Source: Acidiferrobacterales bacterium
Lineage (GTDB): Bacteria; Pseudomonadota; Gammaproteobacteria; Acidiferrobacterales; Sulfurifustaceae
Assembly: GCA_919902095.1 (NCBI GenBank)
Contig: CAKKQL010000079.1
Location: 1 to 12,765, forward strand
Length of the DNA: 12,765 bases
Direction: 5' to 3'
The position numbers and the translations under genes were made by a program. The notes below the pieces were generated by a model. That model did no database searches, was not told the DNA's origin, and was given only the letters and a program-made list of their open reading frames with translations. How positions within the stretch are numbered: the stretch's first letter is position 1; each line of letters begins with the position of its first letter. Shown one piece after another: positions 6,323-12,765 of this stretch.

Positions 6323-6970
6323 CTACGATCCCGCAACCGCCACCTCGAAGCCGGCCGATGCCGGCGAACACACCAGCAACTCCCCGCGATCCAGATCGAA
6401 ATACCATCCGTGCAGCTCAAGGCTACCTTCGCCCACGGCCTCGCGCACGAACGGAAAGGTCATCAAATTGCGCAGCGACGCCCGAACCGCCGCCCGCTCG
6501 CACGCCGAGGCAAGTTCATCGAGCGTGGCACCGGATGAAGCGGCCAGCGCCTCGCGGCGCGCGTCGTCGGCGATGGACATCCACGGCGAGATGAATTGCG
6601 TGGCAGTCTCGCTGCAGCGGATATCGCCGAGAAGCGCGCGGATGCCGCCGCAACGGGTATGCCCCATGACGATCACATGCTCGACGCGCAGGCAGCGCAC
6701 GGCGAACTCGAGCGCAGCGCTTGTGCCGTGGTACCCACCGCCCTCCTCGCACGGCGGCACTAGATTGGCAACGTTGCGCACCACGAAGAGATCGCCCGGG
6801 TCGCAGTCGGTGACGATGGCGGGGTCCACGCGCGAATCGCAGCAGGCGACCACCATCACCTTCGGCGCCTGGCCTTGGAGCATCAGCTTCTCGTACAGCT
6901 TGCGCTCAGACTGGAAATAGCGCTGCTGAAAGCGGTGGAATCCGGCGACCAGTTCGTCCAGGCTCTTCAT
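6323..6970 (-). CDS. Beta-class carbonic anhydrase
   Basis: This 215-aa cytoplasmic zinc enzyme interconverts CO2 and bicarbonate. The zinc ligands are Cys43 (in CCDSR), His104 and Cys107 (in GHTRCGG); the Asp45/Arg47 dyad of the CxDxR motif is intact. Length and the surrounding VRNVANLVPP and HGTSAALEFAV segments are typical of bacterial beta-CAs. The start at 6970 gives the usual N-terminus (MKSLDELVAGFHRFQ); the frame runs further upstream, but that part overlaps the CbbO tail out of frame and has no family likeness. The ATG lies 13 bases after the preceding stop, and the only purine-rich stretch (GAGG) overlaps that stop, which suggests coupled translation. Its place behind cbbMQO indicates a job in supplying CO2 to RuBisCO or balancing the bicarbonate pool. 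Confidence 0.94.
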   Translation of the reverse strand: MKSLDELVAGFHRFQQRYFQSERKLYEKLMLQGQAPKVMVVACCDSRVDPAIVTDCDPGDLFVVRNVANLVPPCEEGGGYHGTSAALEFAVRCLRVEHVIVMGHTRCGGIRALLGDIRCSETATQFISPWMSIADDARREALAASSGATLDELASACERAAVRASLRNLMTFPFVREAVGEGSLELHGWYFDLDRGELLVCSPASAGFEVAVAGS

Positions 6971-6983
6971 GTCGGCGGGTCGG

Positions 6984-7292
6984 CTACCTCGTGAGCCCGG
7001 TATACAGCATCGGCAGACGCTCGGGTAGGCGGTTGACGTGGTCCACGACCATGAAGTTCTTGGGGCCAAAGATACGCGCGACGTAATCGTCGGCCTTGGG
7101 GTCAAGCGTCAAACAGAAGGTCTTGACGCCGCGCGTAGCCAATTCCTCGACCGCCTTCTTGGTATCGTGGCGCAGGTACTGAGGATCGCGCACGTCAATG
7201 TCAGCCGGCTCGCCGTCGGTGACCAGCAGAATGAGTTTCTTTTGCTCCAGCTGGCGGAACAAAGCGGTAAAAGTAACACCCATCGAAATCAT
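6984..7292 (-). CDS. Stand-alone duplicate of the CbbO C-terminal VWA half
   Basis: This 102-codon frame aligns from its MG at residue 4 to the end with residues about 658-759 of the full CbbO just upstream; both share TDGEPAD, LDPKAD and NRLPERLP-like blocks, and roughly half the residues agree by eye. It contains only the second half of a von Willebrand A domain: TDGEP is kept, but the DxSxS loop and the MIDAS Thr are missing (ISMG replaces TRMG), so it cannot bind a MIDAS metal alone. Its ATG overlaps the cbbO stop as ATGA, the normal arrangement for coupled operon genes, so it is likely translated. It may be a remnant of a second cbbO/norD-like gene whose 5' part was deleted, or a kept small partner. 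A sister fragment lies at 1663-1839. Confidence 0.8.
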   Translation of the reverse strand: MISMGVTFTALFRQLEQKKLILLVTDGEPADIDVRDPQYLRHDTKKAVEELATRGVKTFCLTLDPKADDYVARIFGPKNFMVVDHVNRLPERLPMLYTGLTR

Positions 7293-9568
7293 TTAGTGAG
7301 CGCCATGAACAATTGCGGCAGCCGCTCCGGCAGGCGCTGGATGTTGTCGATCACGGTGTACTGCTTGCCGAAAATATCGCTGACATATTCGTCCGCTTTC
7401 GGGTCGAGATTGATGCAGTAGCTGTAGATACCTTTCTGGTCGAGCTCTTTCACGGCCTGGCGCGCGTCCTCGATCAACAGGCGTTCATCCTTGCTGTCCA
7501 CGTCGGCGGGCTCGCCGTCGGTCAGGATCAACATCAGTTTTTTGTCCGCCTTCTGGTTTTCGAGATAGTGCGCGGCATGGCGCATGGCGGCGCCCATGCG
7601 GGTGGAATAACTGGCTTGCATCGCGGCCAGTCGGCCTTTCACCCGGTCGTCCCAGCGTTCGCTATAGCCCTTGATGTGCAGATAACGCACATCGTGCCGG
7701 GTGTTGGAGTGAAAGCCGCCAATCGCGAACGGGTCGCCCAGTTTCTCGATCGCCCAGGCCAGCAGCGAGACTGCCTCCTGGCTGAGTTCGAGAATGGTCT
7801 GCTCCGAACCAACGGCCTTGCCGTTGAGCGACTCGGACAAGTCCAGCAACAGCATCACGGCAATATCGCGACCGCTGGTGGTGTGGCTCATGTTGATGCG
7901 CGGATCAGGCTCCACGCCACCCTTGAAGTCGATCAGCGAGCGCAACGCCACGTCCAGATCCAGTTCGCTGCCTTCTTCCTGATAGCGGATGCGCACCTTG
8001 TCCTGCGGCTTCAGCAAGTCGAGCATGCGTTTCAGGCGTTTGGCCAGCGCGGCGTGTTTGGCGAGCAGCTTGTCGATGTCGGCGGCATTGCCCTGCGGGT
8101 GCAGGGCCTCGTACACACTCACCCAATCGGGACGGTAGGTTTGGCTGTTGTAATCCCATTCCGGGTAGTGGCGCGGCGGCAGGCCCTGGATCTCTTCATC
8201 GAACTCGATCTTGCGCTTTTCATCGAACGCCTCTTCTTCGTCGCCTTGCTCGATGAATTTCCACATCTGCCGGTTGTCATCGCGATAATCCACCACGGTG
8301 TCGTCGAAGTGGATTTTGGCGAACTGGTCGCTCGGGCGGCGTGTCCTGGCGACATAACTGATCGCCAGACTGGCGATGTCCTGGGTGTTGGACGCGCCTT
8401 GCTGCATCAGTTCCTGGAAGTGTTTGGCAAATTCAATAATGTACGGATCCTGATAGCCGTGGTCCGGATCGAGCAGCGCGCGCGACAGCATCGCCAGGCG
8501 GTGGCGCAGGCATGAGGTGGTTTCCGGGTCGCACGCGCTTTCCGCCGGCTTGGGGTGCAGCGCCAGGAAAATCCGGCGTAGGCCCGGGTATTCGCGCATG
8601 CAGAGATATTCCACGCGCGAGTCTTCGAAGAACTCGATGGCCATGCGCTGGAACGGGCTCAAGTTGTCGGCGAACTGCGCCTCGGTCCAGCGCCGATGAC
8701 CGACGATATGCGCGAGCACGGCACGATAGCGATCGATGCCGCTCACCCCGCGCGCATCGTCATACACATCCGGCAGGCGGATGCCGAGCTTGTCGTAATA
8801 AGGAATGGGCTGGCGCAATTCGTCGAAAGCGCTGGAGTAAGGCACCAGGTGCTCGCTGTCCTGCCACAGCGCGCGCAGGTAGAGGTCCAGCTTGCGTTCA
8901 TTGTCGACCAGCAGCGTACCGTGCCGTTCGCGCTGCATGACCGCGCGGCTGTCCGCCGATTGCAGGCTGAAATAATCGCGCTGCCGCTCCGGATGGTCGC
9001 TGTAATGGCGGATGCCATATTCGACCCAGTTTTTCAGGCCCTGGATGGACAACTGATTCAGCAGCGCAGGTGCCTGCTGGAAAAAATCCGGCAGTCCGGG
9101 GCTGGCGAAGGTCTTATGGATGCCATGGATGGAGCCGGTAGTGCGCTCCATGAAATCCAGGGCCAGATCCAGATAACGTTGCAGCTGTTCCTGTGACGGC
9201 AATCGACGCGCCGCCGCCGCCAGGGTTTGCAGAAACGGCGTGATCGCATTGCTATTGGGCGACTTTGTCATCGCGCGCACAAGCGTAATGACAGGTAACA
9301 ACGCGTCCTCACCCGCGGCCTTCGCCACGGCGGGCCATTCCTCCAGGAAAATCAGGATCGGCTCGACACCACGCCCCATCTTCCCGAGAAAACGGGCGGC
9401 GTCCAGATACTCGGAGAGCCCCTCACGCGTGAGCATGGCCAGCGCTTCGGCCATGCAGTCCTCGAACACCTGCGCAACCTGCGGGAAGCCGCAATCGAGC
9501 TGCTGCTGATAGACCCGCATCAGCGGGTGCTGGTATTCGGTGGGTGCGTCAGACACGCGCGCGGCCAC
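7289..9568 (-). CDS. cbbO: RuBisCO activation protein CbbO (VWA domain)
   Basis: This 759-aa protein of the CbbO/NorD family is the adaptor of the CbbQ AAA+ ring that remodels inhibited RuBisCO. The N-terminal two thirds is helical, with the family motif FFEDSRVEYLCMREYPGLRR (about 313-332). A charged linker (DEEEAFDEKRKIEFDEE, about 443-459) leads to the C-terminal VWA domain (about 569-759). The MIDAS is complete: DLSES 576-580, Thr656 in TRMG and Asp684 in TDGEPAD. In characterised CbbO proteins this MIDAS docks onto RuBisCO. The start is GTG at 9568, overlapping the cbbQ TAG by one base; no strong ribosome binding site is seen, so coupling to cbbQ is inferred and the ATG at 9520 is an alternative. 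The stop overlaps the start of a partial copy of its own C-terminus. Confidence 0.94.
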   Translation of the reverse strand: MAARVSDAPTEYQHPLMRVYQQQLDCGFPQVAQVFEDCMAEALAMLTREGLSEYLDAARFLGKMGRGVEPILIFLEEWPAVAKAAGEDALLPVITLVRAMTKSPNSNAITPFLQTLAAAARRLPSQEQLQRYLDLALDFMERTTGSIHGIHKTFASPGLPDFFQQAPALLNQLSIQGLKNWVEYGIRHYSDHPERQRDYFSLQSADSRAVMQRERHGTLLVDNERKLDLYLRALWQDSEHLVPYSSAFDELRQPIPYYDKLGIRLPDVYDDARGVSGIDRYRAVLAHIVGHRRWTEAQFADNLSPFQRMAIEFFEDSRVEYLCMREYPGLRRIFLALHPKPAESACDPETTSCLRHRLAMLSRALLDPDHGYQDPYIIEFAKHFQELMQQGASNTQDIASLAISYVARTRRPSDQFAKIHFDDTVVDYRDDNRQMWKFIEQGDEEEAFDEKRKIEFDEEIQGLPPRHYPEWDYNSQTYRPDWVSVYEALHPQGNAADIDKLLAKHAALAKRLKRMLDLLKPQDKVRIRYQEEGSELDLDVALRSLIDFKGGVEPDPRINMSHTTSGRDIAVMLLLDLSESLNGKAVGSEQTILELSQEAVSLLAWAIEKLGDPFAIGGFHSNTRHDVRYLHIKGYSERWDDRVKGRLAAMQASYSTRMGAAMRHAAHYLENQKADKKLMLILTDGEPADVDSKDERLLIEDARQAVKELDQKGIYSYCINLDPKADEYVSDIFGKQYTVIDNIQRLPERLPQLFMALTK

Positions 9569-10371
9569 TAGGCGAAGGTTGTGTCGATGGCGTGATCCAG
9601 CGTCTCGCGAATATCCGCATCGTCGGTGATCGGGCGCACCAGCGCCATGCGGCAGGCGTCGCGCGGGCCGACGCCGCCCTTGATCAGGGTGGCGGCATAC
9701 ACCAGCAGGCGCGTCGAGATGCCTTCGTCCAGGCCATGACCTTTCAGGTTGCGCGCGGCCGTGCCGATTTTTACCAGCTTGGCGGCGAGCGTTTCGTCCG
9801 TGCCGGTTTCCCTGGCCACGATACCGGCCTCGAGCTGGGCATCCGGATAGTCGAATTCAAACGCGGTAAAGCGTTGTTTGGTGGATTGCTTCAAGTCCTT
9901 CATCAAGCTCTGATAGCCGGGGTTATAGGAGATCACCATCTGGAAATCAGCATGCGCTTCAAGCAACTCGCCTTTTTTGTCCAGCGGCAGGGTGCGGCGG
10001 TGATCGGTGAGCGGGTGAATCACCACCGTGGTGTCTTGGCGCGCTTCCACGATCTCATCCAGATAGCAGATCGCACCGATGCGTGCCGCGGTGGTCAGGG
10101 GACCATCCAGCCAGCGCGTGCCGTTGGTGTCGAGCAGATAGCGCCCGACCAGATCGCTCGCCGTCATGTCCTCGTTGCAGGCCACGGTAATCAACGGCTT
10201 GTTGAGTTTCCACGCCATGTACTCGATGAAGCGTGACTTGCCGCAGCCGGTGGGGCCTTTCACCATCACCGGCAGGCGCGCGGCATAGGCGGCTGCATAG
10301 AGCGCCACTTCGTTGCCTTGCTGTTGATAGAACGGTTCTTTGTGAACCTTGTACTGGTCTTTGTCGGTCAT
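9568..10371 (-). CDS. cbbQ: RuBisCO activase AAA+ ATPase CbbQ
   Basis: This 267-aa MoxR-type AAA+ ATPase forms the ring of the CbbQO activase and uses ATP to pull inhibitory sugar phosphates out of RuBisCO. Walker A is GPTGCGKS (39-46) and Walker B is ICYLDE (101-106). Typical CbbQ/NirQ stretches follow (TVACNEDMTASDLVGRYLL, EARQDTTVVIHPLTDHR, ISYNPGYQ). The start at 10371 is chosen because AAGGAG sits six bases before it; an in-frame ATG at 10389 has no such site. The gene lies between the terminator behind cbbM and cbbO, with only 46 bases between terminator and start and no room for a clear promoter, so it probably relies on read-through from cbbM. The family includes NorQ/NirQ, but the cbbM context makes CbbQ the best call. 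Confidence 0.95.
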   Translation of the reverse strand: MTDKDQYKVHKEPFYQQQGNEVALYAAAYAARLPVMVKGPTGCGKSRFIEYMAWKLNKPLITVACNEDMTASDLVGRYLLDTNGTRWLDGPLTTAARIGAICYLDEIVEARQDTTVVIHPLTDHRRTLPLDKKGELLEAHADFQMVISYNPGYQSLMKDLKQSTKQRFTAFEFDYPDAQLEAGIVARETGTDETLAAKLVKIGTAARNLKGHGLDEGISTRLLVYAATLIKGGVGPRDACRMALVRPITDDADIRETLDHAIDTTFA

Positions 10372-10377
10372 CCTTTT

Positions 10378-10383
10378 CTCCTT
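10378..10383 (-). promoter_or_regulatory. Ribosome binding site that fixes the cbbQ start
   Basis: AAGGAG on the minus strand lies six bases before the ATG at 10371. It falls inside the first codons of the longer frame beginning at 10389, which argues for the shorter protein. Confidence 0.75.
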
Positions 10384-10400
10384 GTCCATACGGAAAGAAA

Positions 10401-10415
10401 GGGGTTCTTTACCCC
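10401..10415 (-). other. Second small hairpin before cbbQ
   Basis: GGGGT and ACCCC form a 5-bp stem with a 5-nt loop, followed in the minus direction by TTTCTTT. It stands just behind the strong terminator and about 18 bases before the cbbQ ribosome binding site. It could be a weak second terminator or a stem protecting the 5' end of a processed cbbQ transcript. Confidence 0.4.
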
Positions 10416-10417
10416 GG

Positions 10418-10446
10418 AAAAAAACGCCCCCATCGAAGTGGGGGCG
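10418..10446 (-). terminator. Rho-independent terminator behind cbbM
   Basis: On the minus strand a perfect 8-bp GC-rich stem (CGCCCCCA / TGGGGGCG) with a 6-nt loop is followed directly by seven T. It begins about 30 bases behind the cbbM stop and precedes cbbQ on the same strand, so it should end most cbbM transcripts and let a fraction read through into cbbQO. Confidence 0.9.
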
Positions 10447-10476
10447 CTTGTTACTGCATCGTTTTGAAAGCCGGGC

Positions 10477-11856
10477 TTACTTGTGCACGCCCAGTTTTTC
10501 ACGCCAGCCTGGGTAGAGCTTGTCGGCATCGCCCGGGAAGGATTCGAATGCGCGCGCAAATTCCTTGTGGCTCTTGGCGTATTGAATCGGGTCGGCACCT
10601 GATTTCCAGCACTCGTAAGACTGGCGCAGGGAGATGGCGCCGGCCGCCGGGCTGTCGATATGGCCGTAGGCGCCGCCACCGGCGGTATTGATCACGTTGC
10701 CGTGGCCCAGGTTCTCGAAGAAGCCCGGCAGTCGCAGCGCGTTCATGCCGCCGGAGATGATAGAAGTTGTTGGCTTCATGCCATACCATTTTTGGTAGTA
10801 CATCGGGCCCTGGCACTCGTCACGCTCCATCATGTAGCAAATAATTTTGTCGGCGTTCTCGCCTTCCATCTTACCGAAACCCATGGTGCCGACGTGGATG
10901 CCAGAAGCACCTTGCAGACGGGAAATTTTACCCAGCACAAATGACGTGTAACCACGTTTGGCGGACGGCGAGGTAATCATGCCATGACCGGCACGGTGGT
11001 AGTGCAGATACTGGTTGGGATACTGACGGCGGGCGGTAGTGATCATGCCGGGGCCGCCGACAAAACCGTCGACCAGGAACGCCACTTTATCTGCATCCGG
11101 ACCGAAGGTTTCCAGAATGAAATCGGCACGGGCGAGCATTTCATAGTGGTCGTCCGCCGTGATATTGGCGGAGAACAGCTTGGCCTGGCCGGTTTCGTCC
11201 TGGGCGCGCTTCATGGCGTCGTACACCAGCGGGTAAACCTTCTTGGCCGGACAGAACACCTGGTTGCCCTGGGGTTCGTCGTTCTTGATGAAGTCGCCAC
11301 CCAGCCAGAACTGGTAAGCCGCGTTGGCGAACGGCTCGGGACGCAGGCCCAGCTTGGGCTTGATGATGGTACCGGCGATGTAGCCGCCGTCCTTGATGGG
11401 GCGACCGAGGATGCGCCACAGGTCGGAGATGTCCTTGGCCGGGCCATCGAACAACTGGATGGCGCGCTCGGGCATGTAGAAGTCGTGGATCTTGGCGTGC
11501 TCGATGTCGCCCATGCCCTGGTTGTTGCCGATCACCAGCGTCAGGAAGGAGACGATCATCATGCGACCATCGGTGATATTGCGGTCGAATAATTCCAGCG
11601 GATACGCAATGCGCATGTCTTCCGTGGCTTCGTCGATGTGGTAAACCAGCGCGTCCACACCCTTGGTAAAGTCGTCGGTGGTGGAGACTTCCACGTTGGT
11701 ACCGGTGGAGGACTCGGCGGCAAAGTGCGCGGCGGCTTCCAGATAGCCGTAGCCCTTCTTCGGCTTCATTTTGTAAGCGACCAGGATGTGGCGGCCACCC
11801 TTGACCAGGTCTGCTTCTTTCAGACTCAGGTCGGCGTAACGATTCGATTGATCCAT
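10477..11856 (-). CDS. cbbM: Form II ribulose-1,5-bisphosphate carboxylase/oxygenase (RuBisCO) large subunit
   Basis: This 459-aa form II RuBisCO needs no small subunit and fixes CO2 onto ribulose bisphosphate in the Calvin cycle. All key residues fall at the positions known for the Rhodospirillum rubrum enzyme: Lys166 ([11 protein letters not shown]), the carbamylated Lys191 with Asp193 and Glu194 ([11 protein letters not shown]), His287 (HYHRAGHG), His321, loop 6 Lys329 ([10 protein letters not shown]) and Ser368 (SGG). GAGGA precedes the ATG at proper spacing. There is no second RuBisCO or carboxysome gene in the window. A terminator follows directly, and a divergent CbbR-type regulator stands upstream, so expression is probably controlled from the shared intergenic region. 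Form II enzymes have low CO2/O2 specificity and usually serve at high CO2 or low O2, which fits with the carbonic anhydrase in the same gene series. Confidence 0.98.
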   Translation of the reverse strand: MDQSNRYADLSLKEADLVKGGRHILVAYKMKPKKGYGYLEAAAHFAAESSTGTNVEVSTTDDFTKGVDALVYHIDEATEDMRIAYPLELFDRNITDGRMMIVSFLTLVIGNNQGMGDIEHAKIHDFYMPERAIQLFDGPAKDISDLWRILGRPIKDGGYIAGTIIKPKLGLRPEPFANAAYQFWLGGDFIKNDEPQGNQVFCPAKKVYPLVYDAMKRAQDETGQAKLFSANITADDHYEMLARADFILETFGPDADKVAFLVDGFVGGPGMITTARRQYPNQYLHYHRAGHGMITSPSAKRGYTSFVLGKISRLQGASGIHVGTMGFGKMEGENADKIICYMMERDECQGPMYYQKWYGMKPTTSIISGGMNALRLPGFFENLGHGNVINTAGGGAYGHIDSPAAGAISLRQSYECWKSGADPIQYAKSHKEFARAFESFPGDADKLYPGWREKLGVHK

Positions 11857-11859
11857 GGT

Positions 11860-12035
11860 CGAGTCCTCTAAAATGTGCTGGAACCGTTGTCCCGCTGGCC
11901 GTGGCCGTTCCGGGAATAGGCGGCAACTCTAGCGATATTCACATATAAGTTGAAGTCAGAGCTAATGATGATTACAATAAACATTCATTTATGGTACATC
12001 GGCCTCCTCCCGACCCTATCTGCCGACGAAATCGG
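11860..12035. promoter_or_regulatory. Divergent cbbM/cbbR control region with candidate CbbR sites
   Basis: This region lies between divergently transcribed cbbM and cbbR and contains an AT-rich island (about 11931-11992) in otherwise GC-rich DNA. Three TNA triplets occur at 10-base spacing: TAA 11946-11948, TCA 11956-11958 and TGA 11966-11968, which fits the TNA-N7-TNA pattern described for CbbR sites. A short inverted repeat TTCA/TGAA (11938-11941 and 11951-11954, nine bases apart) overlaps them. Exact -35/-10 boxes for cbbM cannot be fixed with confidence. The triplet pattern is common in AT-rich DNA, so this is suggestive only. Confidence 0.45.
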
Positions 12036-12765
12036 ATGCTCCACCTTACACTGCGCCAACTCAAGGTTTTCGAATCGGTCGCGCGACATTTGAACTATAC
12101 CCGCGCGGCGGAAGAGCTTTTTCTCACCCAGCCAGCGGTGTCCATGCAGGTGAAGCAACTCGAAACCAGCCTGGGCGTGGCGCTGTTCGAACAACTCGGT
12201 AAACGCATCCACCTCACCGAGGCCGGGCAGGAAGTGCTGGGCTACGCCCGTTCCATCACCCAGCAACTGGATGAGCTCGAAGGTGTGCTGAATCGCATCA
12301 AAGGCCTCGGCGGAGGACGGCTGCGCATCTCGGTTGCGAGCACGGCGAATTACTTTATCCCCACCCTGCTTGGCACCTTTTCCCGGCGTTACCCGCAGGT
12401 AACCGTGAGCCTCGATGTCACCAACCGTGAAACCCTGCTGCGTCAGCTCACGGAGAACAGCATCGACCTTGCCATCATGGGCCAGCCGCCGGCCGGGCTC
12501 GATGTCGAGGCCCAGACGTTCATGGAAAATCCGCTCGTGATCGTGGCGCCGCCGGATCACCCGCTTGCCCGCCAGGCAAAAATCCCCCTCGTCCGCTTGC
12601 AAGACGAGGTGTTCCTGGTGCGCGAGCCGGGCTCGGGCACGCGCATAGCGATGGAACGCTTCTTCGCCGAGCGTGACATGCATTTGAAAACCGGCATGGA
12701 GGTGGGCAGCAACGAAGCCATCAAGCAGAGCGTGCAGGCCGGCCTGGGGCTCGGCTTGCTGTCAC
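12036..12765 (+). CDS. cbbR: LysR-family regulator CbbR (partial, 3' end outside window)
   Basis: The first 243 codons are present; the gene is cut by the window edge (the family is about 300 residues). The N-terminus MLHLTLRQLKVFESVARHLN, then YTRAAEELFLTQPAVSMQVK, is a classic LysR winged helix-turn-helix in the form typical of CbbR. It is followed by the linker helix (about 60-88) and a periplasmic-binding-like effector domain starting near GRLRISVASTANYF, with PPDHPLA and EPGSGTR motifs. It is expected to activate the divergent cbbM operon in response to Calvin-cycle metabolites. The start at 12036 gives the usual CbbR N-terminus; an in-frame ATG at 11991 would add 15 odd residues and neither has a strong ribosome binding site. 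Symbol assigned from family likeness plus position next to cbbM. Confidence 0.9.
   Translation, partial: MLHLTLRQLKVFESVARHLNYTRAAEELFLTQPAVSMQVKQLETSLGVALFEQLGKRIHLTEAGQEVLGYARSITQQLDELEGVLNRIKGLGGGRLRISVASTANYFIPTLLGTFSRRYPQVTVSLDVTNRETLLRQLTENSIDLAIMGQPPAGLDVEAQTFMENPLVIVAPPDHPLARQAKIPLVRLQDEVFLVREPGSGTRIAMERFFAERDMHLKTGMEVGSNEAIKQSVQAGLGLGLLS

Noticed and set aside
7313..8515. 400-codon plus-strand open frame
   Set aside because: It is antisense to cbbO, whose VWA and family motifs are clear; the shadow has no recognisable motif or ribosome binding site.
7289..10371. norQ/norD (nitric oxide reductase accessory genes) as an alternative to cbbQ/cbbO
   Set aside because: The families are related, but cbbM stands directly upstream and no nor structural genes are present, so cbbQ/cbbO is preferred.
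11985..12683. 232-codon minus-strand open frame upstream of cbbM
   Set aside because: The plus strand here encodes an unmistakable LysR helix-turn-helix; the minus frame is its shadow.

Overview
The window looks like chromosomal DNA of a GC-rich Gram-negative autotroph. A sulfur- or iron-oxidising gammaproteobacterium such as a member of the Acidiferrobacterales, or a betaproteobacterium such as Thiobacillus, would fit. The reasons are a form II RuBisCO (CbbM) with its CbbQ/CbbO activase pair and a divergent CbbR-type regulator, plus outer-membrane features (a Braun-type lipoprotein and an Ldt enzyme) and a GGDEF-EAL signalling protein. The species is an inference from gene content only.

Right part (about 5.3-12.8 kb): a carbon-fixation module. 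cbbR (plus strand, cut by the window edge) diverges from cbbM (minus strand) across an AT-rich intergenic region. Behind cbbM lies a strong intrinsic terminator, then the tightly packed minus-strand series cbbQ, cbbO, a separate 102-codon copy of the CbbO C-terminus, a beta-carbonic anhydrase gene and a terC/alx-type membrane protein gene. CbbM fixes CO2, CbbQ/CbbO form the AAA+/VWA activase that removes inhibitors from RuBisCO, the carbonic anhydrase interconverts CO2 and bicarbonate, and TerC is probably a metal (Mn2+) exporter. Only cbbM has a visible promoter region, so the downstream genes probably depend on partial read-through of the terminator.

Middle part (about 1.8-5.0 kb): a two-gene signalling operon on the minus strand. 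A small secreted solute-binding protein overlaps by four bases (GTGA) a membrane-bound PAS-GGDEF-EAL protein with a periplasmic sensor domain. This suggests ligand-controlled c-di-GMP turnover.

Left part (1-1.84 kb): an L,D-transpeptidase with a LysM domain (plus strand) converges on a small alanine-zipper lipoprotein with a C-terminal lysine (minus strand), which is a plausible enzyme-substrate pair for tethering outer membrane to peptidoglycan. Between them lies a palindromic, GCG-rich repeat element of about 113 bp. Next to the lipoprotein gene is a scar zone holding the 3' end of a truD gene and a third copy of the CbbO C-terminal end, so this locus has been rearranged. The most unusual features are the three copies of the CbbO VWA tail, one of them translationally coupled to full-length cbbO, and the coupled binding-protein/c-di-GMP pair.
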